A DNA stretch of 64,000 nt from an uncultured Flavobacteriaceae bacterium (GTDB taxonomy: Bacteria > Bacteroidota > Bacteroidia > Flavobacteriales > Flavobacteriaceae), in the NCBI GenBank assembly GCA_947494715.1, contig CANLWG010000010.1:62001-126000 (forward strand), in the 5' to 3' direction. Below, piece after piece: positions 27,325 through 36,356 of this stretch (positions are counted from its first letter, which is position 1; the number at the start of each line of letters is the position of its first letter). Position numbers and translations under genes: made by a program. Under the pieces are notes generated by a model. That model was not told the DNA's origin, did no database searches, and saw only the letters and a list, made by a program, of their open reading frames with translations.

Positions 27325-29022
27325 ATGAACGGATCACAATGGATTATTTTTATTCTTCTTGTACAGATAATACATTTCCTGGGCACTTGGAAACTATACG
27401 TAAAAGCGGGTAGAAAAGCTTGGGAAGCGGCCATTCCCATATATAATGCCATAGTCTTAATGCAAATCATCAATCGACCTAAGTGGTGGGTCATTTTGCT
27501 ATTCATTCCCATAATTAATTTGTTGATGTTTCCTGTCATCTGGGTCGAGACCATCCGAAGTTTTGGAAGAAATAATCTCTTGGAAACCTGGCTGGTCATC
27601 CTTACCCTTGGGTTTTATATTTACTATGTGAACTATGCCTTGGATGTTCAATATGTAGATGATCGGAGTCTTCATCCCACAACCGGTCTGGGCGAATGGG
27701 TAAGTTCCATAGTTTTTGCCATTGTAGCTGCCACTTTGGTGCATACCTATTTTATTCAGCCCTATGTAATACCAACGGGATCTTTGGAGAGAACCCTACG
27801 CGTAGGGGATTTCCTGTTCGTTAGTAAATACCATTACGGCGCTAGAACGCCTATGACTACAGTTGCTGCCCCTATGGTTCACGACACACTTCCTTTAATC
27901 GGGACCCGTTCCTATTTGAATAAGCCCCAACTTCCCTATTTTAGATTGCCCGGTTTTACAAAAGTAAAACGCAACGATATTGTTGTGTTCAGTTGGCCTG
28001 CGGATACGGTCCGGGTTTTCTTTAAAAAGGAAAAAGGAGTCAAAAAACCTATCGACAAAAAATCGAATTACGTAAAACGATGTGTCGGGGTCCCTGGTGA
28101 TTCCTTGGCCGTAATCGATGGTTTTGTTTATATTAATGGAAAACAACTACAACTTTCCGATCGGGCCAAACCTCAGTATGATTACATGGCCTATGGCCAA
28201 AAAGGGGTTTCCTCCAGACTACTTTCAGAATTAGGGGTAAACGAATTTAATAGATTGTATGTTGCCCAGTCTTTGACCCAGGGTCAGAAAAGGGCCTTAC
28301 AAGTAGCGGGTTATAGGGTCTACGAATCCCAACCTATTCAAATTTTAACGGATAATAAAGGTATTGATCCGAATCTTATAAGACAGCAGCGGTTGGCCTT
28401 GAAGGAAATTGCGGATAGACAAAGGGTCGTAACCTTGACGAATGAAATGGCTACCAAACTAAGGGAAAATGCTGCAATTGATTCCGTTGTAAAAGTCATT
28501 GAACCTAAAGGTAGGCAGGGAATAAATTTGTTTCCCCAAAATCCGGATTACCCTTGGAATTATGATAATATGGGGCCCATTTATATTCCCGCAAAGGGCA
28601 GTACGGTACCTTTGAATTTACGGAGTTTACCCCTTTACAAAAAAATTATTCGGGACTACGAACACAATACCATAGAAGTGTCCGGTAATCAGGTAAAAAT
28701 TAATGGTGAGGTGGCCGATAGCTATACTTTTAAACAGGACTACTATTGGATGATGGGGGACAACAGGGACCATTCGGAGGATAGTAGAGCCTGGGGCTAT
28801 GTACCTGAGGACCACATTGTGGGCACTCCTATTTTTATATGGATGAGCATCGAGAATTTTACCGATGGCCTGGGCAACTGGAAAATACGCTGGGACAGGG
28901 TATTTACCACGGTACATGGGGAAGGCGAGCCCTATTCTTACTTTAAGTGGTTCTTGGTTGCCTTGGCAGCTTGGTTCGTCCTTGATTTTGTTAGAAAAAA
29001 GAGGAAGAAGAGTATAGAGTAG
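27325..29022 (+). CDS. lepB: Signal peptidase I with N-terminal DUF5684 membrane region
   Basis: 565 residues, far longer than the ~320-residue E. coli enzyme. Residues 1-110 form several membrane helices of DUF5684 type, a further helix precedes the catalytic site, and Ser about 153 lies in IPTGSLERTL. Lys about 250 lies in YVKRCVGVPGD. A ~200-residue insertion, rich in polar residues, separates this from GDNRDHSEDSRAWGYVP. A last helix and basic tail end the protein. It removes signal peptides from exported proteins. The long form appears usual for Bacteroidota. Confidence 0.92.
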   Translation: MNGSQWIIFILLVQIIHFLGTWKLYVKAGRKAWEAAIPIYNAIVLMQIINRPKWWVILLFIPIINLLMFPVIWVETIRSFGRNNLLETWLVILTLGFYIYYVNYALDVQYVDDRSLHPTTGLGEWVSSIVFAIVAATLVHTYFIQPYVIPTGSLERTLRVGDFLFVSKYHYGARTPMTTVAAPMVHDTLPLIGTRSYLNKPQLPYFRLPGFTKVKRNDIVVFSWPADTVRVFFKKEKGVKKPIDKKSNYVKRCVGVPGDSLAVIDGFVYINGKQLQLSDRAKPQYDYMAYGQKGVSSRLLSELGVNEFNRLYVAQSLTQGQKRALQVAGYRVYESQPIQILTDNKGIDPNLIRQQRLALKEIADRQRVVTLTNEMATKLRENAAIDSVVKVIEPKGRQGINLFPQNPDYPWNYDNMGPIYIPAKGSTVPLNLRSLPLYKKIIRDYEHNTIEVSGNQVKINGEVADSYTFKQDYYWMMGDNRDHSEDSRAWGYVPEDHIVGTPIFIWMSIENFTDGLGNWKIRWDRVFTTVHGEGEPYSYFKWFLVALAAWFVLDFVRKKRKKSIE

Positions 29023-29086
29023 GTGATTAAGGATTCGTCGGCAACTATTTGCTCTTGCTACATTTTTACATTAATTCTTTGATGCA

Positions 29087-29737
29087 TTGAAAACCCTCCT
29101 TCATCCCACTTATTTTCCGAATATAGCCATCTTCGCGGTTATCATAAGGAACAAGGTTATCTGGGAAATCGAAGATAATTATCAAAAACAAACTTATCGT
29201 AATCGTTGTTATATTTCCACTGATCAGGGAAAACACATGCTTACTATCCCTATAAAACATGTGGGTGGTAAAGAGGGGCGACAAAAATACAAGGAGGTGC
29301 AACTGGATAATTCGTATTCATGGCAGCGACAACATTGGCGTACATTGCAAACAGCTTATAGAACTTCGCCTTTTTTTGAATATTACGAAGATGATATTGC
29401 CCCGTTATTTGAAAAGGAACATTTTTTTTTGTTGGATTTCAATCTTAAGACCATAGAAACTATTTGTAGTTGTCTTCAAATTGAAATGCCTTCGGAAAAG
29501 ACCTTGACTTATCAAAAAAGCATAGAAACCCAAAACCCAAAAGCTAATACTGTGGATGCCCGTTTTTTGGTCAATGCCAAAAAAGAAATTCGGTTCGTTC
29601 AGGAAACATACATACAGGTTTTTGGAAGCCGTCATGGATTTATCGAAAACTTAAGTGTGCTGGATCTCTTATTCAACGAGGGACCTCATACTATTCCTTT
29701 CTTGCAAAATCAGAATTTGGATTTCATCTATGCTTAG
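29087..29737 (+). CDS. WbqC-family protein
   Basis: 216 residues. The only sensible start is a TTG at 29087 giving LLHPTYFPNIAIFA, the usual WbqC beginning; no in-frame ATG is nearby. YRNRCYIST and LTIPIKHVGG are family marks, and SWQRQHWRTLQTAYRTSPFF is the conserved middle motif. WbqC proteins occur in O-antigen and flavobacterial housekeeping loci; the biochemical activity is not established. The stop overlaps the DUF6122 start. Confidence 0.85.
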   Translation: MKTLLHPTYFPNIAIFAVIIRNKVIWEIEDNYQKQTYRNRCYISTDQGKHMLTIPIKHVGGKEGRQKYKEVQLDNSYSWQRQHWRTLQTAYRTSPFFEYYEDDIAPLFEKEHFFLLDFNLKTIETICSCLQIEMPSEKTLTYQKSIETQNPKANTVDARFLVNAKKEIRFVQETYIQVFGSRHGFIENLSVLDLLFNEGPHTIPFLQNQNLDFIYA

Positions 29738-30053
29738 GTTTGCTGTACATTACGGAATTCATTTTTTGGTTCCCATAGCCGTGGGCCTGCTTTTTTTTAA
29801 AAGTAAAAAGTGGTACATAATTCTGATACTATGGGCAGGAATTCTTATAGATATTGACCATTTATTGGCAAATCCTATTTTTGATCCAGATCGCTGCAGT
29901 ATTAATTTTCATCCCTTACACAGCTATTGGGCATTGGCAGTCTATTTTACGCTGTTGTTTTTTAAAAAGGTGAGAATTCTCGGAATTGTCGCATTGATAC
30001 ATATGTTAGCAGATGCAATAGACTGTTTATTCCTCGTCATTCAGTCTGAATGA
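29730..30053 (+). CDS. DUF6122 membrane protein
   Basis: 107 residues from the ATG at 29730, which overlaps the WbqC stop. Three or four membrane helices with conserved His and Asp residues (HYGIHFLVP, LIDIDHLLANPIFDPDRC, FHPLHSYWAL, HMLADAIDCL) that resemble metal-binding membrane hydrolases of the YdjM type. Function unknown. Its 3' end overlaps the convergent phosphatase-type gene by 27 bases. Confidence 0.75.
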   Translation: MLRFAVHYGIHFLVPIAVGLLFFKSKKWYIILILWAGILIDIDHLLANPIFDPDRCSINFHPLHSYWALAVYFTLLFFKKVRILGIVALIHMLADAIDCLFLVIQSE

Positions 30054-31061
30054 GGCCATTACGGGCAAATGATCCGAAAATTGAACATCATAGTTTTTGT
30101 GCCCAGTGACTTCAAAACTTGGATCTACCAGAATAAAATCAATACGAAAAGGTAAGAACCTTAAATTGTAGGTGCTGCCCAATCCAATACCTTTTTCCTT
30201 AAAGGTATCTTTAAAATCACCTTTTAGTGTACGGTATATATGTGAAAATTGTGTGTTATTAAAATCGCCTGAAATAATTTTTTTATGTTTTGTACTCTTG
30301 AAATGGTCTGCTAATATCTTGGCCTGATCCTCTTGTTGTGCAAGTGCCCTACCTAACCTTTTATATAGCCGTTGTGGCTCTTCCCTTTTTACGTAACCCA
30401 AACGGAAACTCAAAGATTGCAAATGAACATTATACACACGCAATGTATCCGATGCTATTACTATATCGGCATAGATGGCGTTGTTCTGGCTTTCTGGAAA
30501 ATTCAATGATCCCTTTGTAATAATTGGATATTTTGAATAAATAGCCTGGACCATACGATTTTCACCTTTTGGAAAAATATAGTTCAGATATCTATAAGGA
30601 TATCGGTCAAAAAGTTGTGTGTTTTTATAGTCATATTCCTGAAAACAAACTATGTCTGCATCCTGAGTTAAAACGAAATCGTTAATCTTACTTCCAAATT
30701 CTGGATTTCTAGCCCACGTTAAGCCTTGAAAACTATGGACGTTAAAAGTCAAAATGCTAATATCCTGATTATCAATGGTAGAATTAGAACCGAAAAGTTT
30801 GATGAAAGTGCCAAAAATAAGATATCCTGGAATGAGGATAATTGTTGACAATAAAACTTCCCTTTTCTTCAGAATTGCCCAATAAACCAAAAACAGAATA
30901 TTGATACCTACTTGAAATGGGACCAATAGGTTTAAGAACGATATCAAGGAAAGTCTCCCGAATATGTTAAAATAATCAATATATACAAGGAGTAGGGCAA
31001 ACGCAAAGATTGCATTGAAAGTAAAAATCAGCTTATTGGCAAAAGATAAATGCTTGGTCAA
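30027..31061 (-). CDS. Membrane-anchored endonuclease/exonuclease/phosphatase family protein
   Basis: About 344 residues if it starts at the TTG at 31061, which follows the rhomboid stop by one base; upstream in-frame residues only mirror the rhomboid frame, and I see no ATG. Two or three N-terminal membrane helices, then a DNase I-like fold with FNVHSFQG, FQEYDYKNT, GDFNNTQF and SDHLPVMA, the last containing the catalytic His. The family cleaves phosphodiesters in nucleic acids, lipids or inositides; the substrate here is not known. Confidence 0.8.
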   Translation of the reverse strand: MTKHLSFANKLIFTFNAIFAFALLLVYIDYFNIFGRLSLISFLNLLVPFQVGINILFLVYWAILKKREVLLSTIILIPGYLIFGTFIKLFGSNSTIDNQDISILTFNVHSFQGLTWARNPEFGSKINDFVLTQDADIVCFQEYDYKNTQLFDRYPYRYLNYIFPKGENRMVQAIYSKYPIITKGSLNFPESQNNAIYADIVIASDTLRVYNVHLQSLSFRLGYVKREEPQRLYKRLGRALAQQEDQAKILADHFKSTKHKKIISGDFNNTQFSHIYRTLKGDFKDTFKEKGIGLGSTYNLRFLPFRIDFILVDPSFEVTGHKNYDVQFSDHLPVMASFRLNDEE

Positions 31062-31062
31062 A

Positions 31063-31938
31063 TTAGTCTTCTTTACCGGCTTTGAACAAAAAATCCTTCT
31101 CCGCCTTGGACAGGCTCTCATATCCCGATTTACTTATCTTGTCCAAAATAGCATCTATTTTGCGTTGATGTGCTTCCTTACCATATTCCTTTTTTGATTT
31201 TTCTTTCGCTTTCGTTTTTCGATACACCGTTTTTAGAGGTGCTTTCTTTTCTTTTTTCTTAAAAAGATTGGCTATACTGTCCATAAACCTCGAAAAACCT
31301 TCTCCAATGTCCTTGCCGTTTAACAATTGTCTCGCATATACATAACCCAACAATGCCCCTCCCAAATGTGCTAAATGTCCTCCCGCATTACCGGTGTAAG
31401 GCATTTGCGCTAGATCCATTACCACCACAAAGACACCGATGTACCAGAGTTTAATATTGAAAAAAATAAGCCGAACTTCCTGATTTGGGATATAGGCGCA
31501 AATAAAGATCAACACGGCACGTACCCCTGCCGAAGCACCTATAAGTACCGCATTTACTCCAAAGAAAGCAGGAAAGAGGTTATAGCTTAACAAGAAAAAC
31601 AATCCGCCCAAAATTACCCCCAGCAAATAGACATTCAAGAAACGTTTTCCATCAAAAAGGTTTAGGAATATACGGCCTACAAAATACAATACCAGCATAT
31701 TCCAAAAGATATGTCCCAATCCCCCATGAAAAAAGGAATAGGTAATTATGGACCAAGGCTGGGAAAGGAAATCAAAAAAGTCTTTGGGAAGTTGAAACCA
31801 TTGTACAATACTATTCTTTTGTAGACCAAGCAAAAACGGAAATAATCCATTTATGATAAACACAACGACATTAAAGGCAATAAGTTTCTCTGCCACATTA
31901 AGCCTTGCATATTGATATTTTAGGTTTCCCCTATTCAT
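31063..31938 (-). CDS. Rhomboid-family serine protease with DUF6576 tail
   Basis: 291 residues from the ATG at 31938, 2 bases after the upstream stop. Six membrane helices, with HGGLGHIFWNM in the L1 region, GASAGV (Ser about 136) and AHLGGALLG (His about 191). The usual GxSG is GASA here, a variant whose activity is uncertain. The basic C-terminal tail (about 215-291) ends in the DUF6576 segment (LSKAEKDFLFKAGKE). It is second in a tandem rhomboid pair. Confidence 0.87.
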   Translation of the reverse strand: MNRGNLKYQYARLNVAEKLIAFNVVVFIINGLFPFLLGLQKNSIVQWFQLPKDFFDFLSQPWSIITYSFFHGGLGHIFWNMLVLYFVGRIFLNLFDGKRFLNVYLLGVILGGLFFLLSYNLFPAFFGVNAVLIGASAGVRAVLIFICAYIPNQEVRLIFFNIKLWYIGVFVVVMDLAQMPYTGNAGGHLAHLGGALLGYVYARQLLNGKDIGEGFSRFMDSIANLFKKKEKKAPLKTVYRKTKAKEKSKKEYGKEAHQRKIDAILDKISKSGYESLSKAEKDFLFKAGKED

Positions 31939-31940
31939 GT

Positions 31941-32684
31941 TCAATTCCAGCGATTTTTGTTAAACTGGTTTTTTTTCCAGTACCACATCATGATAAATCC
32001 GAATAGTGCTCCCCCAATATGGGCAAAATGTGCTATGCCCTGGCCAAAAATAGAAACCCCGGTAACCCCAGAAAAAAGATCCATTGCAATCAATACGGGA
32101 ATAAAGAATTTTGCCTTAATCGGGATGGGTAGGAATATGATAAAAAGCTCGCTATTAGGGTAAGACATACCAAAGGCCACCAAAATACCATAAATAGCGC
32201 CGGAGGCACCAACTGCTGGCGTATTATAGGCTGAAAGGAAGTTGTCTATGGTACTTTTTGAAGCCAAATTATACCAATCCGGACTATATTTCCCCTCGGA
32301 GATGATATCAATAATTTGACTTTTTGAAATACCTGAGTTGGCTATGGCATCAATTCCTTCATTAAAGTAATAATAGTTAACACCTGTGTGAATCAATGCT
32401 GCACCCAATCCGGCGGAAAAATAGAAAAATAAAAATTTATTACGACCCCACATACGTTCCAAAGGTGTTCCAAAAGCCCATAAGGCGTACATATTAAAGG
32501 CAATATGCATAAAACCGCCATGCATGAACATGTGTGAAGCAACTTGCCAAAAACCAAAATTTTCATTTTTCGGGAACCATAGTGAAAACCATTGATACAT
32601 CTGGTCTCCATAAATAGATGTTGCTACAAAAAATAGAATATTAATTACAAGTATATGCTTAATAGCTTCGGTCAATCTTCCCAT
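31941..32684 (-). CDS. Rhomboid-family intramembrane serine protease
   Basis: 247 residues with a complete catalytic set: HMFMHGGFMHIAFNM, GASGAIYG (Ser about 161) and AHIGGALFG (His about 222). It cleaves membrane proteins within the bilayer. It starts right after mutL and is followed by the second rhomboid, consistent with one leftward operon. Confidence 0.9.
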   Translation of the reverse strand: MGRLTEAIKHILVINILFFVATSIYGDQMYQWFSLWFPKNENFGFWQVASHMFMHGGFMHIAFNMYALWAFGTPLERMWGRNKFLFFYFSAGLGAALIHTGVNYYYFNEGIDAIANSGISKSQIIDIISEGKYSPDWYNLASKSTIDNFLSAYNTPAVGASGAIYGILVAFGMSYPNSELFIIFLPIPIKAKFFIPVLIAMDLFSGVTGVSIFGQGIAHFAHIGGALFGFIMMWYWKKNQFNKNRWN

Positions 32685-34544
32685 CTATATAAATTTTTTT
32701 TCAATATCCTGTTCGGTAAGCATAATGTATATTGGTTTATTGAACGGACTTATTCTCGATTCCTTACAGGCGAACAAATCATTGACCAGGGCCAATTGGG
32801 AGTTGCAGTCCAAAACCTCCCCTGTTTTTACCGCCAAGGATCTGGCCAAGGTTTTTGATAAAATATCGGCCTGTGAAAAGCTTTCGCCGACAATCTCTTG
32901 TTTGTAATCCGAAATCAGTTGATCCAACACCATACCTACTTCATTCTCCGGAATTAAGAGAGGAACTCCCGTTATTTTTAAAGATTCTTTATCCAAAGTT
33001 TCAAAAATAAAGCCAATATGGGTAAGATTAGTCCTTATTTCTTCTAGAATTGCCCTATCCGATTTTGTGAACGAAAGGGTCAATGGAAACAAAAGTTGCT
33101 GACTCACTGATTGTTTTACCGTAGTGTTTTTCAGAAGTTTTTCATAAAGTACACGTTGGTGGGCCCTATTTTGATCAATAACCACCATTCCGGATTTAAT
33201 GGAAGTAACTATATATTTTCGTCGAAGTTGAAATGTGGTGGCAACTGAATGCCCTACATCCACTTGACCTTCAAAAACTGAACCTGTAATGGTATCCGAT
33301 TCCAAATGCACGCTACTAAAACTTACATTGTCTCCCAGTGGTTGATCCAACCCAACATACATACTCTCCCATTCGCCCTGCGTTTTTCTCGCTGAAATAT
33401 TTCCGCGAGTTGTGGGGGATGACTTTCTTGAAGTCTCCAAAAATGGGTTAAATCCACCATCTACGGTAACTTGTGGTTGTTTCGCCTCCTTGTTTTTGTA
33501 AGTATAGGGAGTGTCCAAATTTTGATCGTGTTCAAAATCCAAGGCGGGAACTATGTTGAATTGCCCCAAGCTGTGCTTTATTGTAGATCTTAAAATCGCA
33601 TATAGGGTATGTTCGTCATCAAACTTAACCTCGGTCTTCGTAGGATGAATATTTATATCAATAGAGGAAGGATCTACTTCCAAATACAAAAAATATCCGG
33701 GATAGGTGTCCGTTTTTATAAGCCCTTCAAAAGCCGAGACAACGGCGTGATGTAGGTAAGGACTTTTGATGAATCTGTGATTCACGAAAAAAAACTGCTC
33801 GCCCCTACTTTTTTTTGCAAACTCCGGTTTATGTATAAATCCCTGGATTTTTATTACGTTGGTCTCCTCGTTAACAGGTACCAATTTTGCATTGGTCCTA
33901 GTCCCAAAAACATGCACGATTCGCTGGCGATAATTACTTTTTGGTAAATTAAAGAGCTCACTTCCGTTATTATAAAAGTGAAACGCTATTGTAGGGTGTG
34001 CCAAGGCTACTCTGTGAAATTCGTCCGTAATATGTCGAAGTTCCACTTGGTCCGACTTCAAAAAATTACGGCGTGCCGGAATATTAAAAAACAAGTTTTT
34101 GACGGATAATGAAGTGCCCTTGGGCGTTACGCAGACTTCTTGGGATATAACCTCGCTTCCTTCTATTTTCAAACGGGAACCCACCTCTTCCTCTTCGGGA
34201 CGGGTCTGCATTTCTACGTGGGCTATCGCAGCTATGGATGCCAAAGCCTCGCCACGGAAACCCTTGGTATGTAAATTGAAAAGGTCTTCCGCCTTTTGAA
34301 TTTTGGACGTGGCATGCCTTTCAAAACTCAAACGTGCATCGGTAGTGCTCATACCCGCACCATCGTCCACGACCTGGATAAGACTTTTACCCCCATCCTT
34401 TACAATAAGCTTTATGGTATTGGACTGGGCATCTATGGCATTCTCCAATAGTTCCTTTACTACAGAAGCGGGACGCTGTACAACTTCACCTGCAGCAATC
34501 TGGTTGGCCACATGGTCGGGCAATAGTTTAATGATATCCGCCAT
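32685..34544 (-). CDS. mutL: DNA mismatch repair protein MutL
   Basis: 619 residues. The N-terminal GHKL ATPase is complete (NAIDA, DDGAGM, TKGFRGEAL) and hands MutS recognition to downstream excision. In the C-terminal dimerisation domain the endonuclease motif DQHAx2Ex4E reads DQNRAHQRVLYE (near residue 455), and the CPHGRP motif has no counterpart (ACKESRISPFNKP). Metal-dependent nicking therefore looks absent, and no mutH is visible in this window. It overlaps the preceding small gene by one base. Confidence 0.95.
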   Translation of the reverse strand: MADIIKLLPDHVANQIAAGEVVQRPASVVKELLENAIDAQSNTIKLIVKDGGKSLIQVVDDGAGMSTTDARLSFERHATSKIQKAEDLFNLHTKGFRGEALASIAAIAHVEMQTRPEEEEVGSRLKIEGSEVISQEVCVTPKGTSLSVKNLFFNIPARRNFLKSDQVELRHITDEFHRVALAHPTIAFHFYNNGSELFNLPKSNYRQRIVHVFGTRTNAKLVPVNEETNVIKIQGFIHKPEFAKKSRGEQFFFVNHRFIKSPYLHHAVVSAFEGLIKTDTYPGYFLYLEVDPSSIDINIHPTKTEVKFDDEHTLYAILRSTIKHSLGQFNIVPALDFEHDQNLDTPYTYKNKEAKQPQVTVDGGFNPFLETSRKSSPTTRGNISARKTQGEWESMYVGLDQPLGDNVSFSSVHLESDTITGSVFEGQVDVGHSVATTFQLRRKYIVTSIKSGMVVIDQNRAHQRVLYEKLLKNTTVKQSVSQQLLFPLTLSFTKSDRAILEEIRTNLTHIGFIFETLDKESLKITGVPLLIPENEVGMVLDQLISDYKQEIVGESFSQADILSKTLARSLAVKTGEVLDCNSQLALVNDLFACKESRISPFNKPIYIMLTEQDIEKKFI

Positions 34545-34843
34545 TATCGCCCAAAGAATATAGAAAGATCAAAATCTATGATATATAGAAAAATAAGGAC
34601 TAAAACGATAATGATAATGGCCATTCGGGTTTTAATGTGACGGTCACCGGATCTTTGCATATCTTCCTTGACACTCCGGAATTTACCCTTCAAACCCCTG
34701 GGAGTGTTAACGGTAGTACGATACTTGTCAAAACGATTTTCTAATTTATAAGGACTCCCTTCCCCCTTGTCATTATAGTAACGAGGTTGGTAACCGAACT
34801 CCTTGTTCTTACGCAATTTCGTGAATTTGCTCATAAAACCCAT
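34544..34843 (-). CDS. Small membrane protein next to ribH
   Basis: 99 residues from the ATG at 34843 (an ATG at 34834 gives MSKFTKLRKNKE). A basic, aromatic-rich soluble part with PRYYNDKGEGSPYKLE is followed by one C-terminal helix (about 74-95) ending DFDLSIFFGR. Homologues in flavobacteria are often labelled riboflavin synthase subunit beta, apparently because of the neighbouring ribH; nothing in the sequence supports that activity. Function unknown. Confidence 0.7.
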   Translation of the reverse strand: MGFMSKFTKLRKNKEFGYQPRYYNDKGEGSPYKLENRFDKYRTTVNTPRGLKGKFRSVKEDMQRSGDRHIKTRMAIIIIVLVLIFLYIIDFDLSIFFGR

Positions 34844-34906
34844 GGTTTTCAAAGTTACTTAAAATCAAAAAATATGCCGTAAAGGGATTCCCAAAATTTG
34901 TTAACA

Positions 34907-34920
34907 GCCCTCTTTAGGGC
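34907..34920 (-). terminator. Weak hairpin downstream of ribH
   Basis: GCCCT and AGGGC form a perfect 5-bp stem with a 4-base loop about 56 bases after the ribH stop. Read leftward it is followed by a T-containing but broken tract, so any termination would be partial. Confidence 0.3.
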
Positions 34921-34975
34921 AGGAAGTTGGAAAAAGGAAATTTAAATTTGAAAATTAATGACCTACTCAAGAAAC

Positions 34976-35461
34976 TTAGCTATTTCCCAGGGTCGCCATT
35001 TTTATTGCAGCTATGGCGGCTTCAATGCCTTTGTTACCATGCTTACCGCCACTACGCTCCCTGGCTTGCTGCAAAGTATCATCGGTAAGTACACAGAAAA
35101 TAACGGGTGCCGATAATTGTAAGTTAAGATCTTTTATGCCTTGGGCAGCGGCACTACAAACAAAATCAAAATGTTTGGTCTCTCCCCTAATTACGCTACC
35201 AATGGCAATAATGGCATCCACTTGCAATTCATTGACCATTTTTTTACAGCCAAAAATCAATTCAAAACTGCCCGGAACGTTCCATCTTACTATATTTTCT
35301 GGTAGGGCGCCACAATCCAATAATGCCTCCATAGATCCGTTAAAAAGTCCTTCGGTAATCTCGGAATTCCATTCGGAAACAACTATACCAAACCTGAGAT
35401 CCTTGGCATTTGGGATAGTTTCTCTTTTGTAAACAGATAAGTTCTTATTTGTAGTGGCCAT
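34976..35461 (-). CDS. ribH: 6,7-dimethyl-8-ribityllumazine synthase
   Basis: Penultimate step of riboflavin synthesis. 161 residues, with WNSEITEGL, PGSFEL and AIGSVIRGETKHFDFV (including the catalytic His) typical of the lumazine synthase fold. It overlaps the upstream TPR gene by one base. Confidence 0.96.
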   Translation of the reverse strand: MATTNKNLSVYKRETIPNAKDLRFGIVVSEWNSEITEGLFNGSMEALLDCGALPENIVRWNVPGSFELIFGCKKMVNELQVDAIIAIGSVIRGETKHFDFVCSAAAQGIKDLNLQLSAPVIFCVLTDDTLQQARERSGGKHGNKGIEAAIAAIKMATLGNS

Positions 35462-36228
35462 TACATTCCACTTTTGGCCATTCCAATAAATGCATCTATG
35501 GATTTTGCCTCATCGGAATTTGGAAATTCGTTTTTTATACGCTCAAAATACTGCAGCGCCTTTTCATTCTGGTCCAATTCCATGGCGGTAACACCGGACT
35601 TAAACAAAAATTTTGGTGTAGTATAATCATTAGTACTATGGGTCAATGCCTTTTCATAATATCCCAGTGCCTCTTCGGGCTGTCCCAATTGCATAAATGC
35701 ATCCCCAAGGCCACCTTTGGCCAAGGCACCCAAAATATCATCATCCGACTTAAATTCTTCCAAATAATCAATAGCCTCCTGATATTTTTGAGTGTTCAAA
35801 TAGGCCATCCCAGCCGAATAATTGGCTAAATTGGCCGCCTTTGTTCCCGGATATTCATCAACGATATCCAAAAAACCGTATTTCCCCTCTGCACCGTTCA
35901 ATGCCAAATTGTATAGGGAATCCTTGGCGGTTTCGCTATTGAGGGCCTGATCAAAGTATTGTTGTGGGTAATACATTTCATTCGCGGCATTGGCCTCCTT
36001 AGGATTTTGTACAAACTGCGTATAAGCCAGATAGCCCAAAACCCCTACAGCAATAACCCCAATAATCCCTAAAATATAATTCTGGTTCTTGGAGACCCAT
36101 GCCTCTGTCCTTGAAGCACCTTGATCCAAGGTACTAAAAACCTCGGCCGTAGTACTCTCCTGGGTATCGAGTTGTTTCTCTTCCGCCTTGTTTTTGGGTT
36201 TGAAACCCCGCCTCTTATATGTAGCCAT
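35461..36228 (-). CDS. Membrane-anchored TPR protein (YfgM-like)
   Basis: 255 residues: a basic cytoplasmic N-terminus, one helix (about 51-70, ILGIIGVIAVGVLGYLAY) and a periplasmic series of tetratricopeptide repeats. The layout is like YfgM, a partner of the Sec translocon and periplasmic chaperones, but sequence alone does not prove the same role. It leads the operon with ribH. Confidence 0.8.
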   Translation of the reverse strand: MATYKRRGFKPKNKAEEKQLDTQESTTAEVFSTLDQGASRTEAWVSKNQNYILGIIGVIAVGVLGYLAYTQFVQNPKEANAANEMYYPQQYFDQALNSETAKDSLYNLALNGAEGKYGFLDIVDEYPGTKAANLANYSAGMAYLNTQKYQEAIDYLEEFKSDDDILGALAKGGLGDAFMQLGQPEEALGYYEKALTHSTNDYTTPKFLFKSGVTAMELDQNEKALQYFERIKNEFPNSDEAKSIDAFIGMAKSGM

Positions 36229-36249
36229 CCCTCATTTTAATTGGTCGCG

Positions 36250-36257
36250 CAAAAATA
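36250..36257 (-). promoter_or_regulatory. -7 promoter box for the TPR-ribH operon
   Basis: TATTTTTG on the minus strand fits TAnnTTTG and lies 22 bases upstream of the TPR start. No clear -33 TTG partner. Confidence 0.4.
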
Positions 36258-36356
36258 AAGTTTTTATTGAAATCCTAGGGGGTATTTATTCGTTAATTTT
36301 CGATATTTTGCAGGTTCCCTAATGTTCGGGGCCAAAAATATCCACGAGTTTTCCAT

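Noticed and set aside
30962-31121. Upstream extension of the endonuclease/phosphatase frame
   Set aside because: The added residues from 31121 to 31062 are the shadow of the rhomboid 3' end; no ATG supports it.
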